Shown: positions 16,416 through 26,362 of the stretch, in pieces
Numbering within the stretch: position 1 is the stretch's first letter
Layout: the number at the start of each line of letters is the position of its first letter
From: Mesorhizobium sp. LHD-90
GTDB taxonomy: Bacteria > Pseudomonadota > Alphaproteobacteria > Rhizobiales > Rhizobiaceae
Length of the DNA stretch: 64,000 nt
NCBI RefSeq assembly: GCF_030929505.1
Contig: NZ_JAVFVV010000026.1
Coordinates: 1 to 64,000 of the forward strand
Direction: 5' to 3'
The notes under the pieces: model-generated
Databases searched by the model: none
What the model was told of the DNA's origin: nothing
The model's input: only the letters and a program-made list of their open reading frames with translations
Made by a program: the position numbers and the translations under genes

Positions 16416-16482
16416 GAGCGGCGAGAAATCTCCGCTGCGTAAAGCACTATCGCCGTCGCGTCAGACACGTTGAACCGAAGGG
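16416..16482 (-). pseudogene. Remnant of the rlmB C-terminal coding end
   Basis: On the minus strand this piece still reads FNVSDATAIVLYAAEISRR, clearly related to the end of the intact RlmB (LNVSNAAAVALYAARKF) at 16821-17675. No start codon or other RlmB motif is present, so it is a duplicated, non-functional tail. Confidence 0.72.
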
Positions 16483-16553
16483 CCGGGCGTGCCGAACGAG
16501 CCTGGCCGACCCCCGGCGTATGTCGGGCGGACATCAGCCCCGACCCGGGACCA

Positions 16554-16691
16554 TCAGTGTACAGAGCAGGAGGAGCCGACCGATGCGCAGCTCGTCGGGA
16601 CGTAACCGGGCTGGCCGGCGAGGTTCTGGCAGCCGGCCAAGGCGCTCAGGGCGGAGCCGCCAACAATCAGCATTTTGAGAAACCGTCGCAT
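16554..16691 (-). CDS. 45-residue lipoprotein, proximal copy
   Basis: Reads MRRFLKMLIVGGSALSA, lipobox LAGC (lipidated Cys20), then QNLAGQPGYVPTSCASVGSS and Cys-Ser-Val-His. Length equals that of the paralogue at 16148-16285, and most differences are conservative. It follows rlmB on the same strand with a spacer of 129 bases. The hydrophobic N-terminus plus lipobox predicts an inner- or outer-membrane-anchored lipopeptide. Homologous mini-lipoproteins may be widely missed because of their size. Function unknown. Confidence 0.73.
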   Translation of the reverse strand: MRRFLKMLIVGGSALSALAGCQNLAGQPGYVPTSCASVGSSCSVH

Positions 16692-16820
16692 GTGCGAACT
16701 CTTCGGTTTATTCCGCGCAGTTCAGCGCGGGATGGTGCGCCCACATCCGTCCTCGGCCGATAATTATGGGTGATATGCCGGTCGGCAAGCCTGCGACGGC
16801 GGTCGACCGTATCACTCCTG

Positions 16821-17675
16821 TCAACGTACCGCCAAAAACTTCCTCGCCGCATAAAGCGCCACGGCAGCCGCGTTGGAGACGTTGAGCGAACGGATGGCGC
16901 CGGGCATGTCGAGACGGGCCAGCGCCGTCACCGTCTCGCGCGTCTTCTGCCTGAGACCCTTGCCTTCGGCGCCCAGCACCAGCGCGATGCGGGGGGCGGC
17001 AAAGGTTTTTTCCAGTTCGGCCGGCCCGCCCGAATCGAGCCCGACCGTCTGGAACCCGGCCTCATGCAATTCGCCGAGCGCTTCGGCCAGATTGCGCACC
17101 TCGATATGGTCAATGTGCTCCAGAGCGCCGGAAGCGGATTTGGCCAGCACGCCCGATTCGGTCGGGCTGTGGCGCTCCGCGGTGATCAGCGCGCCGGCGC
17201 CGAAGGCCACGGCCGAGCGCAGAATGGCGCCGACATTGTGCGGATCTGTCACCTGGTCGAGCACGACGACGAGACTGGTCTCGCCCAGCGCCGAAAGCGG
17301 TTTTGGTTTCAGCGGCAGAGCGTCGATCATGACGCCCTGATGCACGGCTTCCGAGCCGGTCACCTTGTCGATGTCGCGCGGCTCGACCAGTTCGGCCGGA
17401 AAGGGCAGGGCGGCGAGGTCAGCTATGCCCAGCCGCTCCAGCGCGTTGCGCGTCACCAGCATTTTCCGGATTTTTCGCTTCGGATTGTCGAGCGCGGCGC
17501 GCACCGTGTGGAGGCCATAGAGCCGCACCAGCCCATCCGGTGGCGCATCGCCGGCCGGGGTGGCGGGGCGCGGGCGATGCTTCGGCGGGCCACCCGCTTT
17601 CTGGTCGCGATGCGCGCGCCTCAGCTTTGCGTAATGGGTGTCCTTGGGCGTGCCGGATTTCTTGTCGTCGGTCAT
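16821..17675 (-). CDS. rlmB: TrmH/RlmB-family 23S rRNA 2'-O-ribose methyltransferase
   Basis: A SPOUT-fold methyltransferase (284 residues) that modifies a guanosine ribose in 23S rRNA. After a basic, disordered N-terminal stretch (1-48), the substrate-binding domain begins LVRLYGLHTVRAALDNPKRK. The SPOUT knot motifs follow: VLDQVTDPHNVGAILRSA (motif 1, catalytic Asn/Arg), LVLGAEGKGLR (motif 2) and SLNVSNAAAVALYAAR (motif 3). It is upstream of tRNA-Tyr, divergent from it. Its 3' end has been duplicated downstream together with a lipoprotein gene. Confidence 0.93.
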   Translation of the reverse strand: MTDDKKSGTPKDTHYAKLRRAHRDQKAGGPPKHRPRPATPAGDAPPDGLVRLYGLHTVRAALDNPKRKIRKMLVTRNALERLGIADLAALPFPAELVEPRDIDKVTGSEAVHQGVMIDALPLKPKPLSALGETSLVVVLDQVTDPHNVGAILRSAVAFGAGALITAERHSPTESGVLAKSASGALEHIDHIEVRNLAEALGELHEAGFQTVGLDSGGPAELEKTFAAPRIALVLGAEGKGLRQKTRETVTALARLDMPGAIRSLNVSNAAAVALYAARKFLAVR

Positions 17676-17852
17676 TCTCCGCCTATAACCGGGATGCCGC
17701 GCATTTCACAGGCGGGCCTCTCCGAAATTGCCGTCGATTTCGAAGTTGGCGTGGTTGACAGGATTTGGCCGGCCCTCCATAAGGCGCTTCGCTGTTTCCG
17801 GGCTATTTGTTCCGGTTCGGCACGCAGCCTCGAAAGCAGGCTCCGGATGGTA

Positions 17853-17937
17853 GGAAGGGTGCCCGAGTGGTTAAAGGGGACGGACTGTAAATCCGTTGGC
17901 TCAGCCTACGTTGGTTCGAATCCAACCCCTTCCACCA
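17853..17937 (+). tRNA. tRNA-Tyr (GTA)
   Basis: 85 nt with the long variable arm of a class II tRNA. The acceptor stem GGAAGGG pairs with CCCTTCC, the anticodon GTA is at 17887-17889 and the T arm is GGTTCGAATCC. Genomically encoded CCA ends the gene at 17937. Confidence 0.97.
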
Positions 17938-17970
17938 CCTCCGGATCTTGCTGTAAGGATGCTGCGCGGC

Positions 17971-18044
17971 GCGGGTGTAGCTCAATGGTAGAGCAGCAGC
18001 CTTCCAAGCTGAATACGAGGGTTCGATTCCCTTCACCCGCTCCA
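17971..18044 (+). tRNA. tRNA-Gly (TCC)
   Basis: 74 nt. The acceptor stem GCGGGTG pairs with CACCCGC, the D arm is AGCTCAATGGTAGAGC, the anticodon TCC is at 18003-18005, and CCA is encoded. It lies 33 bases after tRNA-Tyr, probably in one transcript. Confidence 0.97.
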
Positions 18045-18052
18045 ACCTTGTT

Positions 18053-18610
18053 CTAAGACGTTTTGCCGCCAAGCTCGTCGCGAGCCTCCATCAGCGCGAA
18101 ACCCAGCAGGTTCTCGCCGCGCCACAGCAGCGGGTTCTCCACGCCCGGATCGTCCGCGGCCATACCGATGCCCCAAATCCGGTCGACGGGACTTGCCTCG
18201 ACCAGGATCCGGTTGCCGGTGTTCAGTAGAAAATCCTTCAATGACGGATTCTGACCGAACTTGGCGATACTGCCGGCCAGCACGATGCGATATTTTTCCT
18301 TGTTCCAGAGATCGTTGTTGAAGCCCAAAACCTTGCGGCCGAGTTCCTTCGCCTGTTTCGGGCTGGACGCAGCCAGGATTCGGTCTGCCGATGCGAGGTC
18401 GTCGAACAGCAACGCCTTCTGTCGCATCATCCAGTGTTCGGCGGTGGGGTATTTGCGCCCGTCGACCAAAAACGGCGCCGGCCACCATTGGCTGAAGCAG
18501 GAAGGCGAAAGCATTCCGTCATTCGACGGTCGACGACCCCAGAAGAACAGGAAACGCAGCTTGGCCTTCCGCCTGTATTCGGTTTCCAGCCACGCGCGAT
18601 TGTATTTCAC
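18053..18610 (-). CDS. NADAR-family (YbiA-like) protein
   Basis: A 185-residue protein of the NADAR/DUF1768 family, whose studied members (YbiA, RibX) hydrolyse the N-glycosidic bond of early riboflavin intermediates or ADP-ribose derivatives. Conserved blocks are FLFFWG, SPSCFSQWWPAPFLVDGR, YPTAEHWMMRQKALLF, IWGIGMAADDP and LLGFALMEARDEL. I start at GTG 18610 because GGAGG lies five bases upstream; an upstream GTG at 18664 is possible. Its stop codon is 8 bases from the 3' end of tRNA-Gly on the other strand. Confidence 0.88.
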   Translation of the reverse strand: MKYNRAWLETEYRRKAKLRFLFFWGRRPSNDGMLSPSCFSQWWPAPFLVDGRKYPTAEHWMMRQKALLFDDLASADRILAASSPKQAKELGRKVLGFNNDLWNKEKYRIVLAGSIAKFGQNPSLKDFLLNTGNRILVEASPVDRIWGIGMAADDPGVENPLLWRGENLLGFALMEARDELGGKTS

Positions 18611-18756
18611 AAAGTCCTCCGCGCCCTGAATTGGGCCGATCCGCGTCGCTGACCCGACAGGCACACGCGGTCGCGTTTACGCAAAGCCGCCGCTGTTTAG
18701 CTGAAATTAAACCATGTTGCGACATGATGGATCCGTTCGAGTAACGAGTGCTTGCC

Positions 18757-19467
18757 ATGTCGCGTAACACCAATCGCCAGGACGTATCGACCTTCACCCG
18801 CCGCGCGATCCTTCTTGCCGCCGGTTCGACGACGCTTGCCGCCTGTTCCCCTTCGCTCGAAGGGGCAGGACTCGACATGACATCCACCGGCTCGATCCGG
18901 CCGAAGATCAGCGTCGACCCGGCCGTCACCAATCCCGCCGTCATGTATGCCTCGGTCACCGAGGGATCGTTCGTGCTGCCTGCGGTTCCCTACGAAAAGA
19001 TCCCGCGCGAATTCCGCCGCCAGATCGTGCAGGACCCGACCGGGGAGGCGCCCGGCACCATCGTCGTCGACCTGAAGAACCATTTCCTCTATCTCGTGCA
19101 GCCAGGCGGCGACGCGCTGCGCTACGGTGTCGGCATTGGCAAGGCTGGCTTTGAATGGTCCGGGCGCGCCAACATCCAGTACAAAAAGCAGTGGCCGACC
19201 TGGAAGCCGCCGGCGGAAATGATCGCCCGCAAGCCGGAACTGGTGAAATGGGCCAATGGCCAGCCGGGCGGCATAGACAATCCGCTCGGCGCACGCGCGC
19301 TCTATATCTTCAAGGACGGTCAGGATACCGGCTACCGAATCCATGGCTCACCGGAATGGTGGACGATCGGCCAGAACATGTCGTCTGGTTGCGTGCGCAT
19401 GATCAACCAGGACGTCATCGACCTCTACAACCGCGTGCCCGGCAAGACGACGGTGGTCGTCGGCTGA
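18757..19467 (+). CDS. L,D-transpeptidase (YkuD domain) lipoprotein
   Basis: A 236-residue periplasmic cross-linking enzyme of the ErfK/YbiS/YnhG group, acting on peptidoglycan or anchoring proteins to it. The N-terminus combines a twin-Arg (FTRRAILLAAGSTTLAAC) with a lipobox LAAC, so it may be a Tat-dependent lipoprotein. The YkuD domain begins GTIVVDLKNHFLYLVQPGG. The catalytic motif is IHGSPEWWTIGQNMSSGCVR, with His and nucleophile Cys both present. It starts at ATG 18757; a GTG nine bases upstream is in frame. A terminator-like hairpin follows. Rhizobiales depend heavily on L,D-transpeptidases for polar growth. Confidence 0.92.
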   Translation: MSRNTNRQDVSTFTRRAILLAAGSTTLAACSPSLEGAGLDMTSTGSIRPKISVDPAVTNPAVMYASVTEGSFVLPAVPYEKIPREFRRQIVQDPTGEAPGTIVVDLKNHFLYLVQPGGDALRYGVGIGKAGFEWSGRANIQYKKQWPTWKPPAEMIARKPELVKWANGQPGGIDNPLGARALYIFKDGQDTGYRIHGSPEWWTIGQNMSSGCVRMINQDVIDLYNRVPGKTTVVVG

Positions 19468-19590
19468 AGTTTTCTCCGAGCTGCAAAGCGGTCGGCGAGG
19501 ATCATCCTGGCGGCCGCCTGTTCTTGATCCTTCGCGCGTCACTTCCTACCTGACGGACTTCTCCCGCCGAAACGAAGCGCGGCTGGCCTT

Positions 19591-19616
19591 GACAAGGGCG
19601 TTCCCCCTTGTCTTTT
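19591..19616 (+). terminator. Hairpin with T-run between ldt and tuf
   Basis: Arms 19591-19598 and 19605-19612 (8 bp) with a 6-nt loop, then TTTT at 19613-19616. It probably ends the L,D-transpeptidase transcript. The TTGACA overlapping its left arm could instead be a -35 element for tuf, so the call is not exclusive. Confidence 0.65.
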
Positions 19617-19683
19617 GGCCGCGTTGTCGCTAATCGGCCCCATCAAAGCCGACCTCGCAAGCTGACGCCAAGGAAAGAGCAGA

Positions 19684-20859
<1,176 letters not shown>

Positions 20860-20882
20860 GAAGAACAATCATTCTTCTTCGC

Positions 20883-20909
20883 AACGGGCCCGGCGACGGG
20901 CCCGTTTCT
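20883..20909 (+). terminator. Terminator after tuf
   Basis: Perfect 9-bp arms (20883-20891 and 20898-20906), a 6-nt loop, followed by a T-rich stretch TCTGTTT. It separates tuf from the COG3904 pair. Confidence 0.8.
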
Positions 20910-21088
20910 GTTTGGGCCAGTACCGGCCGGTCGGGTGTCCTTGCCGCCCTTGCGGCGTGATCGCATGGCTTCGATAGATCGCGGGGGATTGGAGACGAGC
21001 TTCCCAGGGGTCACGAACAACGACATTCGCAAGCCTATTGCACGCGTCCGCGCCTCGATTAGGATAATGTCCGATCGAGGGTTTCGGG

Positions 21089-22018
21089 TTGGCCGAGGGA
21101 TTTTTGTTCCGATATTGGCTGAGGCGCGCAGCGGGCCTGGTTGCGGTGCTGCTGGCGGTTCTTGCGTTGTCGTACCCGGTTCAAGCCGGCGTTTCCGTTG
21201 CGCAGGGCGCGGAAGACACTCCGATGCAGTTTGCCGTCGTGCGCAGCAATGCGGCAGGCTGCGAGCCGACCTGCCCGGAATGGATTTCCGCCGAAGGCGC
21301 GATCGTCGCGGCAACGCCGGGCCAATTCAAAAAGCTGCTGAAGCAGCTTGCCGGGCGGAGGCTGCCGGTGGTCGTCAGTTCGCCGGGCGGCGATGTCGAC
21401 GCGGCGCTGACGCTTGGCCGCCTCATCCGGCAGAACAGGCTCGACGTCGCGGTTGGGCTGACGCGTTTCGACGGATGTCATCCAGCCGCGAAGAACTGCA
21501 AGCCGAACGAGGGCAAAGCGGCAGCCTACTACGGCAATGCCTTTGCCGGCGGCGCCTATTGTGCCTCTGCCTGCCCGCTGGTGCTGGCGGGTGGCGTGCG
21601 GCGGGTGGTAGGCCAGTGGGCCTATCTCGGTGTGCATCAGGTCACCACGACCTACTTCCGCACCAAGGTCCTCTACCGGACCAAATACAAGGTGGTGAAG
21701 GGCAAGAAGCGAGTCATCGAGAAGAAGGTGGTCAGCCGCAAGAACGCCGGCAGCTACAAGACCTATGAAATGAATAAGTCGCTCGAGAAGAAGCTGGCAG
21801 CCTATCTGGAGGAAATGGGGATAGGGGACAATCTGCTGGCGGCGATCAAGAGCACCCCAGCGACCACGCTGCACCAGATCGTGCCATACACCATGCTGCA
21901 GATGAAGCTGATCACCAGCCTGGACGACGCCGAACTGCTGACGGCGGCCAATGTCTGCAAGGCCGTGCCGGCCGCCGGCAATTGCCGCGTCGTGACGGAA
22001 TCGGATATCGAGGGTTAG
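21089..22018 (+). CDS. Exported COG3904 ClpP-like protein, full-length paralogue
   Basis: A 309-residue predicted periplasmic protein with a ClpP/crotonase-like fold (COG3904). A signal peptide covers about 1-33. Protease-like features are SSPGGDVDAALTLGRLIR (oxyanion Gly-Gly at 100-101), CASAC with candidate nucleophile Ser160, and GVHQ with His183. A Lys/Arg/Tyr-rich insert of about 45 residues (184-228) follows the His. Cys pairs (Cys58/Cys62, Cys130/Cys137) suggest disulfides. The start is TTG 21089 with GAGGG upstream; the next ATG is inside the mature region. A shorter paralogue follows. No substrate is known. Confidence 0.82.
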   Translation: MAEGFLFRYWLRRAAGLVAVLLAVLALSYPVQAGVSVAQGAEDTPMQFAVVRSNAAGCEPTCPEWISAEGAIVAATPGQFKKLLKQLAGRRLPVVVSSPGGDVDAALTLGRLIRQNRLDVAVGLTRFDGCHPAAKNCKPNEGKAAAYYGNAFAGGAYCASACPLVLAGGVRRVVGQWAYLGVHQVTTTYFRTKVLYRTKYKVVKGKKRVIEKKVVSRKNAGSYKTYEMNKSLEKKLAAYLEEMGIGDNLLAAIKSTPATTLHQIVPYTMLQMKLITSLDDAELLTAANVCKAVPAAGNCRVVTESDIEG

Positions 22019-22050
22019 ACGCTGCGACGCTTCCAGGCCTTTGTTTGTCG

Positions 22051-22827
22051 ATGAGGTTTTCGGGTAAACGCCGTGCATGGCGCGCGGCACTTGCCGCTGT
22101 GGCACTCTATTTTCCGGCATCGAGCGCTGAAACGGCCGAGACGCCACAGCCCAAGCAGATGCAGTTCGTCGTGGTGCGCGCCAACGATTCGGCCTGCGAG
22201 CCCACCTGTCCCGAATGGATCTCCGCTGAGGGCGCAATCGGCGTCAAGACGCCCGCGCTGCTGAAAGCCGCGTTGAGGACGCTCCGCGGCCGTAAATTGC
22301 CGATCGTCCTCTTCTCCGCCGGTGGCGATGTCGGGGCGGCGATGGAGATGGGCCGGCGGATCCGCCGCGCCGGGCTGCCGGTCGTCGTCGGAAGGACCTG
22401 GTTCGTCGGCTGCAGGCCTGACGAAAAGGATTGCAAGGCCAATGACGGAAAGGGCGCTGACTTCTTTGGCCGGGCGCTATCGAGCGGAGGTTATTGCGCC
22501 TCCGAATGTACGCTGCTGCTTGCGGGCGGCGTGAAACGCCTGGTGCCCGACATGGCGATTCTGCGTGTCCGGCTGAGGGACCCGAAGATGGGTAAGGCCG
22601 TCGAACGGCGGCTCGCCGCATATTTGAAGGAAATGGGCGTCGACCGCGTCGTTCTCGACCGGATGAAGTCCGCGCGTGGGGACAACCTCGATACGGGGCC
22701 GCTGCAGGCGGCGGGATTGGTCACTGGCACGGGAACTGCCGAGAGCGTCACCGAAAGCAGCATTTGCAGGACGTTCCCGGCGCCTGACAACTGCCGCGTC
22801 TTCACGGTGCTCGACCTGGAGGATTAG
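22051..22827 (+). CDS. Exported COG3904 ClpP-like protein, shortened paralogue
   Basis: A 258-residue paralogue of the preceding gene (shared ACEPTCPEWISAEGAI, GGDV, GGYCASE and YLKEMGV). A signal peptide is at about 1-26. It keeps the candidate Ser151 and the Gly-Gly pair. It lacks the His: the matching position reads LRVRLRD instead of LGVHQ. It has also lost the 45-residue basic insert. It may therefore be a catalytically altered partner or substrate-binding protein. It starts at ATG 22051, 32 bases after the first paralogue, without a clear ribosome binding site, so it is probably translated by coupling. Confidence 0.8.
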   Translation: MRFSGKRRAWRAALAAVALYFPASSAETAETPQPKQMQFVVVRANDSACEPTCPEWISAEGAIGVKTPALLKAALRTLRGRKLPIVLFSAGGDVGAAMEMGRRIRRAGLPVVVGRTWFVGCRPDEKDCKANDGKGADFFGRALSSGGYCASECTLLLAGGVKRLVPDMAILRVRLRDPKMGKAVERRLAAYLKEMGVDRVVLDRMKSARGDNLDTGPLQAAGLVTGTGTAESVTESSICRTFPAPDNCRVFTVLDLED

Positions 22828-22979
22828 TCATCTCGAAAGCATCGAGGGGATGCACTGCCAGCGCCTTCGAGTTTGAATCCCGCGTTCCACGCAATGACAT
22901 GGTGCGCCAAGATCCGCTTCCGTCCGCGCCGAACCGGGCTTGAGTTCTCCCGCGCTTTGTGAAATAGCAGCGCTCACAT

Positions 22980-23055
<76 letters not shown>

Positions 23056-23347
23056 TTTCGCGCCATGACGGTGCCGAGTAAGCCATAGCCTGCGGGCGGG
23101 ACGATTGGATGGTTCCGCAGCAGGTGTTTGGAAGTAAGACCGGGATCGGCCCTTGCAAGGAACGAGATTCGGTTTTATGTAGTGACGACGGACACGCGAC
23201 GCGTGGAGCTGGATATCCAGCTTTGCGCGTCCAAATTGTATGGTGGGAATGCGCAACCGATTCGCTGCATTCCGGCTCAATGCGGCGGCAATCCCGGCCA
23301 ACGGGACGGAATTCGGGCTCTTCAGAGCCTGTGGAACAGAGCGGCAG

Positions 23348-23551
23348 ATGGCATCGAAGACCACGAACCCTTTCACCTTCCTTCAGCAGGTAAGGTCCGA
23401 GGCGGCCAAGGTGACTTGGCCCTCGCGGCGCGAGACGATGATCTCCACCGCCATGGTTGTGGTGTTCGCGATCATCGCGATGATCTTTTTCTTCGTCGCC
23501 GACCAGTTGATGGCGTTCGGTATCGATCTGATCCTCGGCCTCGGCCGCTGA
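23348..23551 (+). CDS. secE: Preprotein translocase subunit SecE
   Basis: The 67-residue single-helix SecE that clamps SecY in the Sec translocon. The amphipathic segment FLQQVRSEAAKVTWPSRRET is the SecE signature, followed by one membrane helix (about 32-58). The start at ATG 23348 gives the usual rhizobial length; a longer frame upstream is in the promoter region. nusG follows 25 bases on. The 292 bases between tRNA-Trp and secE hold no gene that I can see and must contain the operon promoter. Confidence 0.95.
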   Translation: MASKTTNPFTFLQQVRSEAAKVTWPSRRETMISTAMVVVFAIIAMIFFFVADQLMAFGIDLILGLGR

Positions 23552-23576
23552 TACCGGCGTTTACGGAGAACAGTTG

Positions 23577-24116
23577 ATGGCGGCGCGCTGGTACATCGTC
23601 CATGCCTACTCGAACTTCGAGAAGAAGGTCGCTGAGGACATCGAGAACAAGGCCAAGCAGAAGGGTCTGAGCGAAAGGATCGAGCAGATCGTCGTGCCGA
23701 CCGAGAAGGTCGTGGAAGTGCGGCGCGGCAAGAAGGTGGATGCCGAGCGCAAATTCTTCCCCGGCTATGTGCTGATGAAGGCCGAACTGAACGACGCGGT
23801 GATCAGCCTGGTCAAGAACACGCCGCGTGTCACCGGATTCCTTGGCGAGGACAAGCACACCGCAAAGCCGATGCACATCACCGACAAGGAGGCCGAGCGC
23901 ATCCTGCATCAGGTGCAGGAGGGTGTGGAGCGGCCGAAGCCGTCGGTCACCTTCGAGATCGGCGAAGCGGTGCGCGTGTCGGATGGGCCTTTCGCCTCGT
24001 TCAATGGTTTCGTCCAGGAAGTGGACGCCGAGCGGGCGCGACTCAAGGTGGAAGTTTCGATCTTTGGGCGCGCCGTGCCTGTCGATCTGGAGTTCGGTCA
24101 GGTCGAGAAGGGCTGA
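23577..24116 (+). CDS. nusG: Transcription termination/antitermination factor NusG
   Basis: A 179-residue NusG linking RNA polymerase, Rho and the ribosome. The NGN domain begins RWYIVHAYSNFEKKVAEDI and has the core FFPGYVLMKAEL and TPRVTGFLG. The C-terminal KOW domain has GEAVRVSDGPFASFNGFVQE. I start at ATG 23577; a TTG directly before it would add one residue. GGAGA lies about 8 nt upstream. A 7-bp hairpin (24125-24147) follows in the 154-base spacer before rplK, consistent with a separate promoter for ribosomal protein genes. Confidence 0.96.
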   Translation: MAARWYIVHAYSNFEKKVAEDIENKAKQKGLSERIEQIVVPTEKVVEVRRGKKVDAERKFFPGYVLMKAELNDAVISLVKNTPRVTGFLGEDKHTAKPMHITDKEAERILHQVQEGVERPKPSVTFEIGEAVRVSDGPFASFNGFVQEVDAERARLKVEVSIFGRAVPVDLEFGQVEKG

Positions 24117-24270
24117 CCGGAAATGTCCCGGCCTTGAGTTCCGGGACGGCGAGGGCGCAAGCGCTTCTCGTTCGCGGTGGGAGGAAAGGCGGCCTGGCCG
24201 GCCGTGGCTTCCGGACCACCAGACTGCAAACCGTCGGAAATGTCCGGCATGAAACAAAGGCAGTAGAGAG

Positions 24271-24699
24271 ATGGCTAAGAAAGTAGCGGGCCAGCTCAAG
24301 CTCCAGGTCAAGGCGGGATCGGCGACGCCGTCGCCCCCGATCGGCCCGGCGCTTGGTCAGCGCGGCATCAACATCATGGAATTCTGCAAGGCGTTCAACG
24401 CCCAGACGCAGGAAATGGAGAAGGGATCGCCGGTTCCGGTGGTGATCACCTACTATCAGGACAAGTCGTTCACCTTCGTCATGAAGACGGCTCCGGTGAG
24501 CTATTTCCTGAAGAAGGCTGCGAACCTTTCTTCCGGATCCAAGGAGCCGGGAAAGGCCAAGGTCGGCCAGATCAGCCGCGACAAGGTGCGCGAGATCGCG
24601 ACCGCCAAGATGAAGGATCTCAACGCCAACGACGTCGAAGCCGCCATGCGTATGGTTGAAGGCTCCGCCCGTTCGATGGGCCTGGAAGTGGTGGGCTGA
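24271..24699 (+). CDS. rplK: 50S ribosomal protein L11
   Basis: The 142-residue L11 of the GTPase-associated centre. The N-terminal domain has [20 protein letters not shown] (thiostrepton and release-factor contact region). The RNA-binding C-terminal domain has [20 protein letters not shown], and the protein ends with [15 protein letters not shown]. It is followed after 4 bases by rplA; L11 and L1 form the classic two-gene unit regulated by L1 binding its own mRNA. No frameshift or unusual residue was seen. Confidence 0.98.
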   Translation: MAKKVAGQLKLQVKAGSATPSPPIGPALGQRGINIMEFCKAFNAQTQEMEKGSPVPVVITYYQDKSFTFVMKTAPVSYFLKKAANLSSGSKEPGKAKVGQISRDKVREIATAKMKDLNANDVEAAMRMVEGSARSMGLEVVG

Positions 24700-24703
24700 G
24701 ACG

Positions 24704-25402
<699 letters not shown>

Positions 25403-25416
25403 TCCCTTGAATGAAG

Positions 25417-25440
25417 ACCGCCGCGCATCGCGGCGGTTTT
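25417..25440 (+). terminator. Terminator after rplA
   Basis: Perfect 9-bp G/C-rich arms (25417-25425 and 25429-25437) with a 3-nt loop and four T residues. It separates rplKA from the rplJL-rpoBC unit. Confidence 0.88.
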
Positions 25441-25786
25441 CCAACGAATTCCGGGCCAGCATATCGGTCCGGACTGCGGAAGCAGAACAACGCTTCCGGA
25501 CTATCCTGTCCGAGATTGCAGGCGGTCCAGGTGTTCCTGGTCCTTAATTCGCATGGGCCTGCATGAGACGGGTGACGACCGGACAAAGGGGCATTCCTTG
25601 GCCCTGATGGAAGGTTCGAACCGTGTTTGCCTTTGTCCGCGCGCCGGCCGTCGAGAGACGCCCGTCGCAACGAAAGGGGACAGGATCCTCGAACGTCGTT
25701 CGGGTGGTCCATATGGATGACCCGGGCGGCAAAAGGCAACCCGATCTCCGTTCCGGAAACGGACGGAGGTCAACTGGAGATAGGCA
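25441..25786 (+). promoter_or_regulatory. rplJ leader with a long-range stem (candidate L10 autoregulatory site)
   Basis: 346 bases without a gene upstream of rplJ. A perfect 10-bp stem, CGGACAAAGG (25580-25589) with CCTTTGTCCG (25630-25639), encloses a 40-nt arm that can fold on itself. A smaller CCAGG/CCTGG hairpin lies at about 25527-25540. Placement matches the structured rplJ leaders that bind L10-(L12) in other bacteria. I did not recognise the kink-turn itself. Confidence 0.55.
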
Positions 25787-26305
25787 GTGGACAGAGCGGA
25801 AAAACGCGAACTCGTCACGGGCCTGAACGACGCCTTCAAGGGCGCCGGTTCAGTGGTCGTGGCCCACTATGCCGGTATCACCGTCGCGCAGATGAACGAT
25901 CTTCGCTCGAAGATGCGTACTGCCGGCGGCACCGTCAAAGTCGCGAAGAACCGTCTCGCCCGCATCGCTCTTCAGGGTACGGAATCCGAAAGCATCATCG
26001 ACCTGTTCAAGGGACAGACGCTGATCGCCTATTCGGAGGATCCGGTTGCGGCGCCCAAGGTCGCCTCCGATTTCGCCAAGGGGAATGACAAGCTGGTCAT
26101 TCTCGGTGGCGCGATGGGGTCGACCGCGCTCAACGCCGACGGAGTGAAGGCCCTGGCCACGCTTCCGTCGCTCGATGAGCTGCGCGGCAAGCTGGTGGGG
26201 CTCATCGCCGCCCCGGCAACCCGGATCGCCCAGATCGTCAATGCGCCGGCAGCCTCGGTTGCCCGCGTCATCGGCGCGTATGCCCGGAAGGACGAGGCGG
26301 CGTGA
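25787..26305 (+). CDS. rplJ: 50S ribosomal protein L10
   Basis: The 172-residue L10, base of the L7/L12 stalk. It starts at GTG 25787 with GGAGA upstream. Motifs are [52 protein letters not shown] and the C-terminal L12-binding helix ([16 protein letters not shown]). It has a long structured leader, consistent with autoregulation. rplL follows 57 bases later. Confidence 0.97.
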   Translation: MDRAEKRELVTGLNDAFKGAGSVVVAHYAGITVAQMNDLRSKMRTAGGTVKVAKNRLARIALQGTESESIIDLFKGQTLIAYSEDPVAAPKVASDFAKGNDKLVILGGAMGSTALNADGVKALATLPSLDELRGKLVGLIAAPATRIAQIVNAPAASVARVIGAYARKDEAA

Positions 26306-26362
26306 GGCCGTTCCTCGCTATCCTCATCAACACGTGTTCGAACTTTTTGAAGGAAAAACAAA

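Larger units (their letters stand above)
16148..16897 (-). repeat. Tandem duplication: rlmB 3' tail plus lipoprotein gene
   Basis: Proximal copy: end of rlmB (to about 16897), a spacer of about 130 bases and the lipoprotein 16554-16691. Distal copy: rlmB-tail remnant (about 16416-16482), a spacer of similar length and the lipoprotein 16148-16285. The offset is 406 bases for the lipoproteins and about 412 for the tails. The spacers share a GGGATGGTG-containing stretch. Confidence 0.75.
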
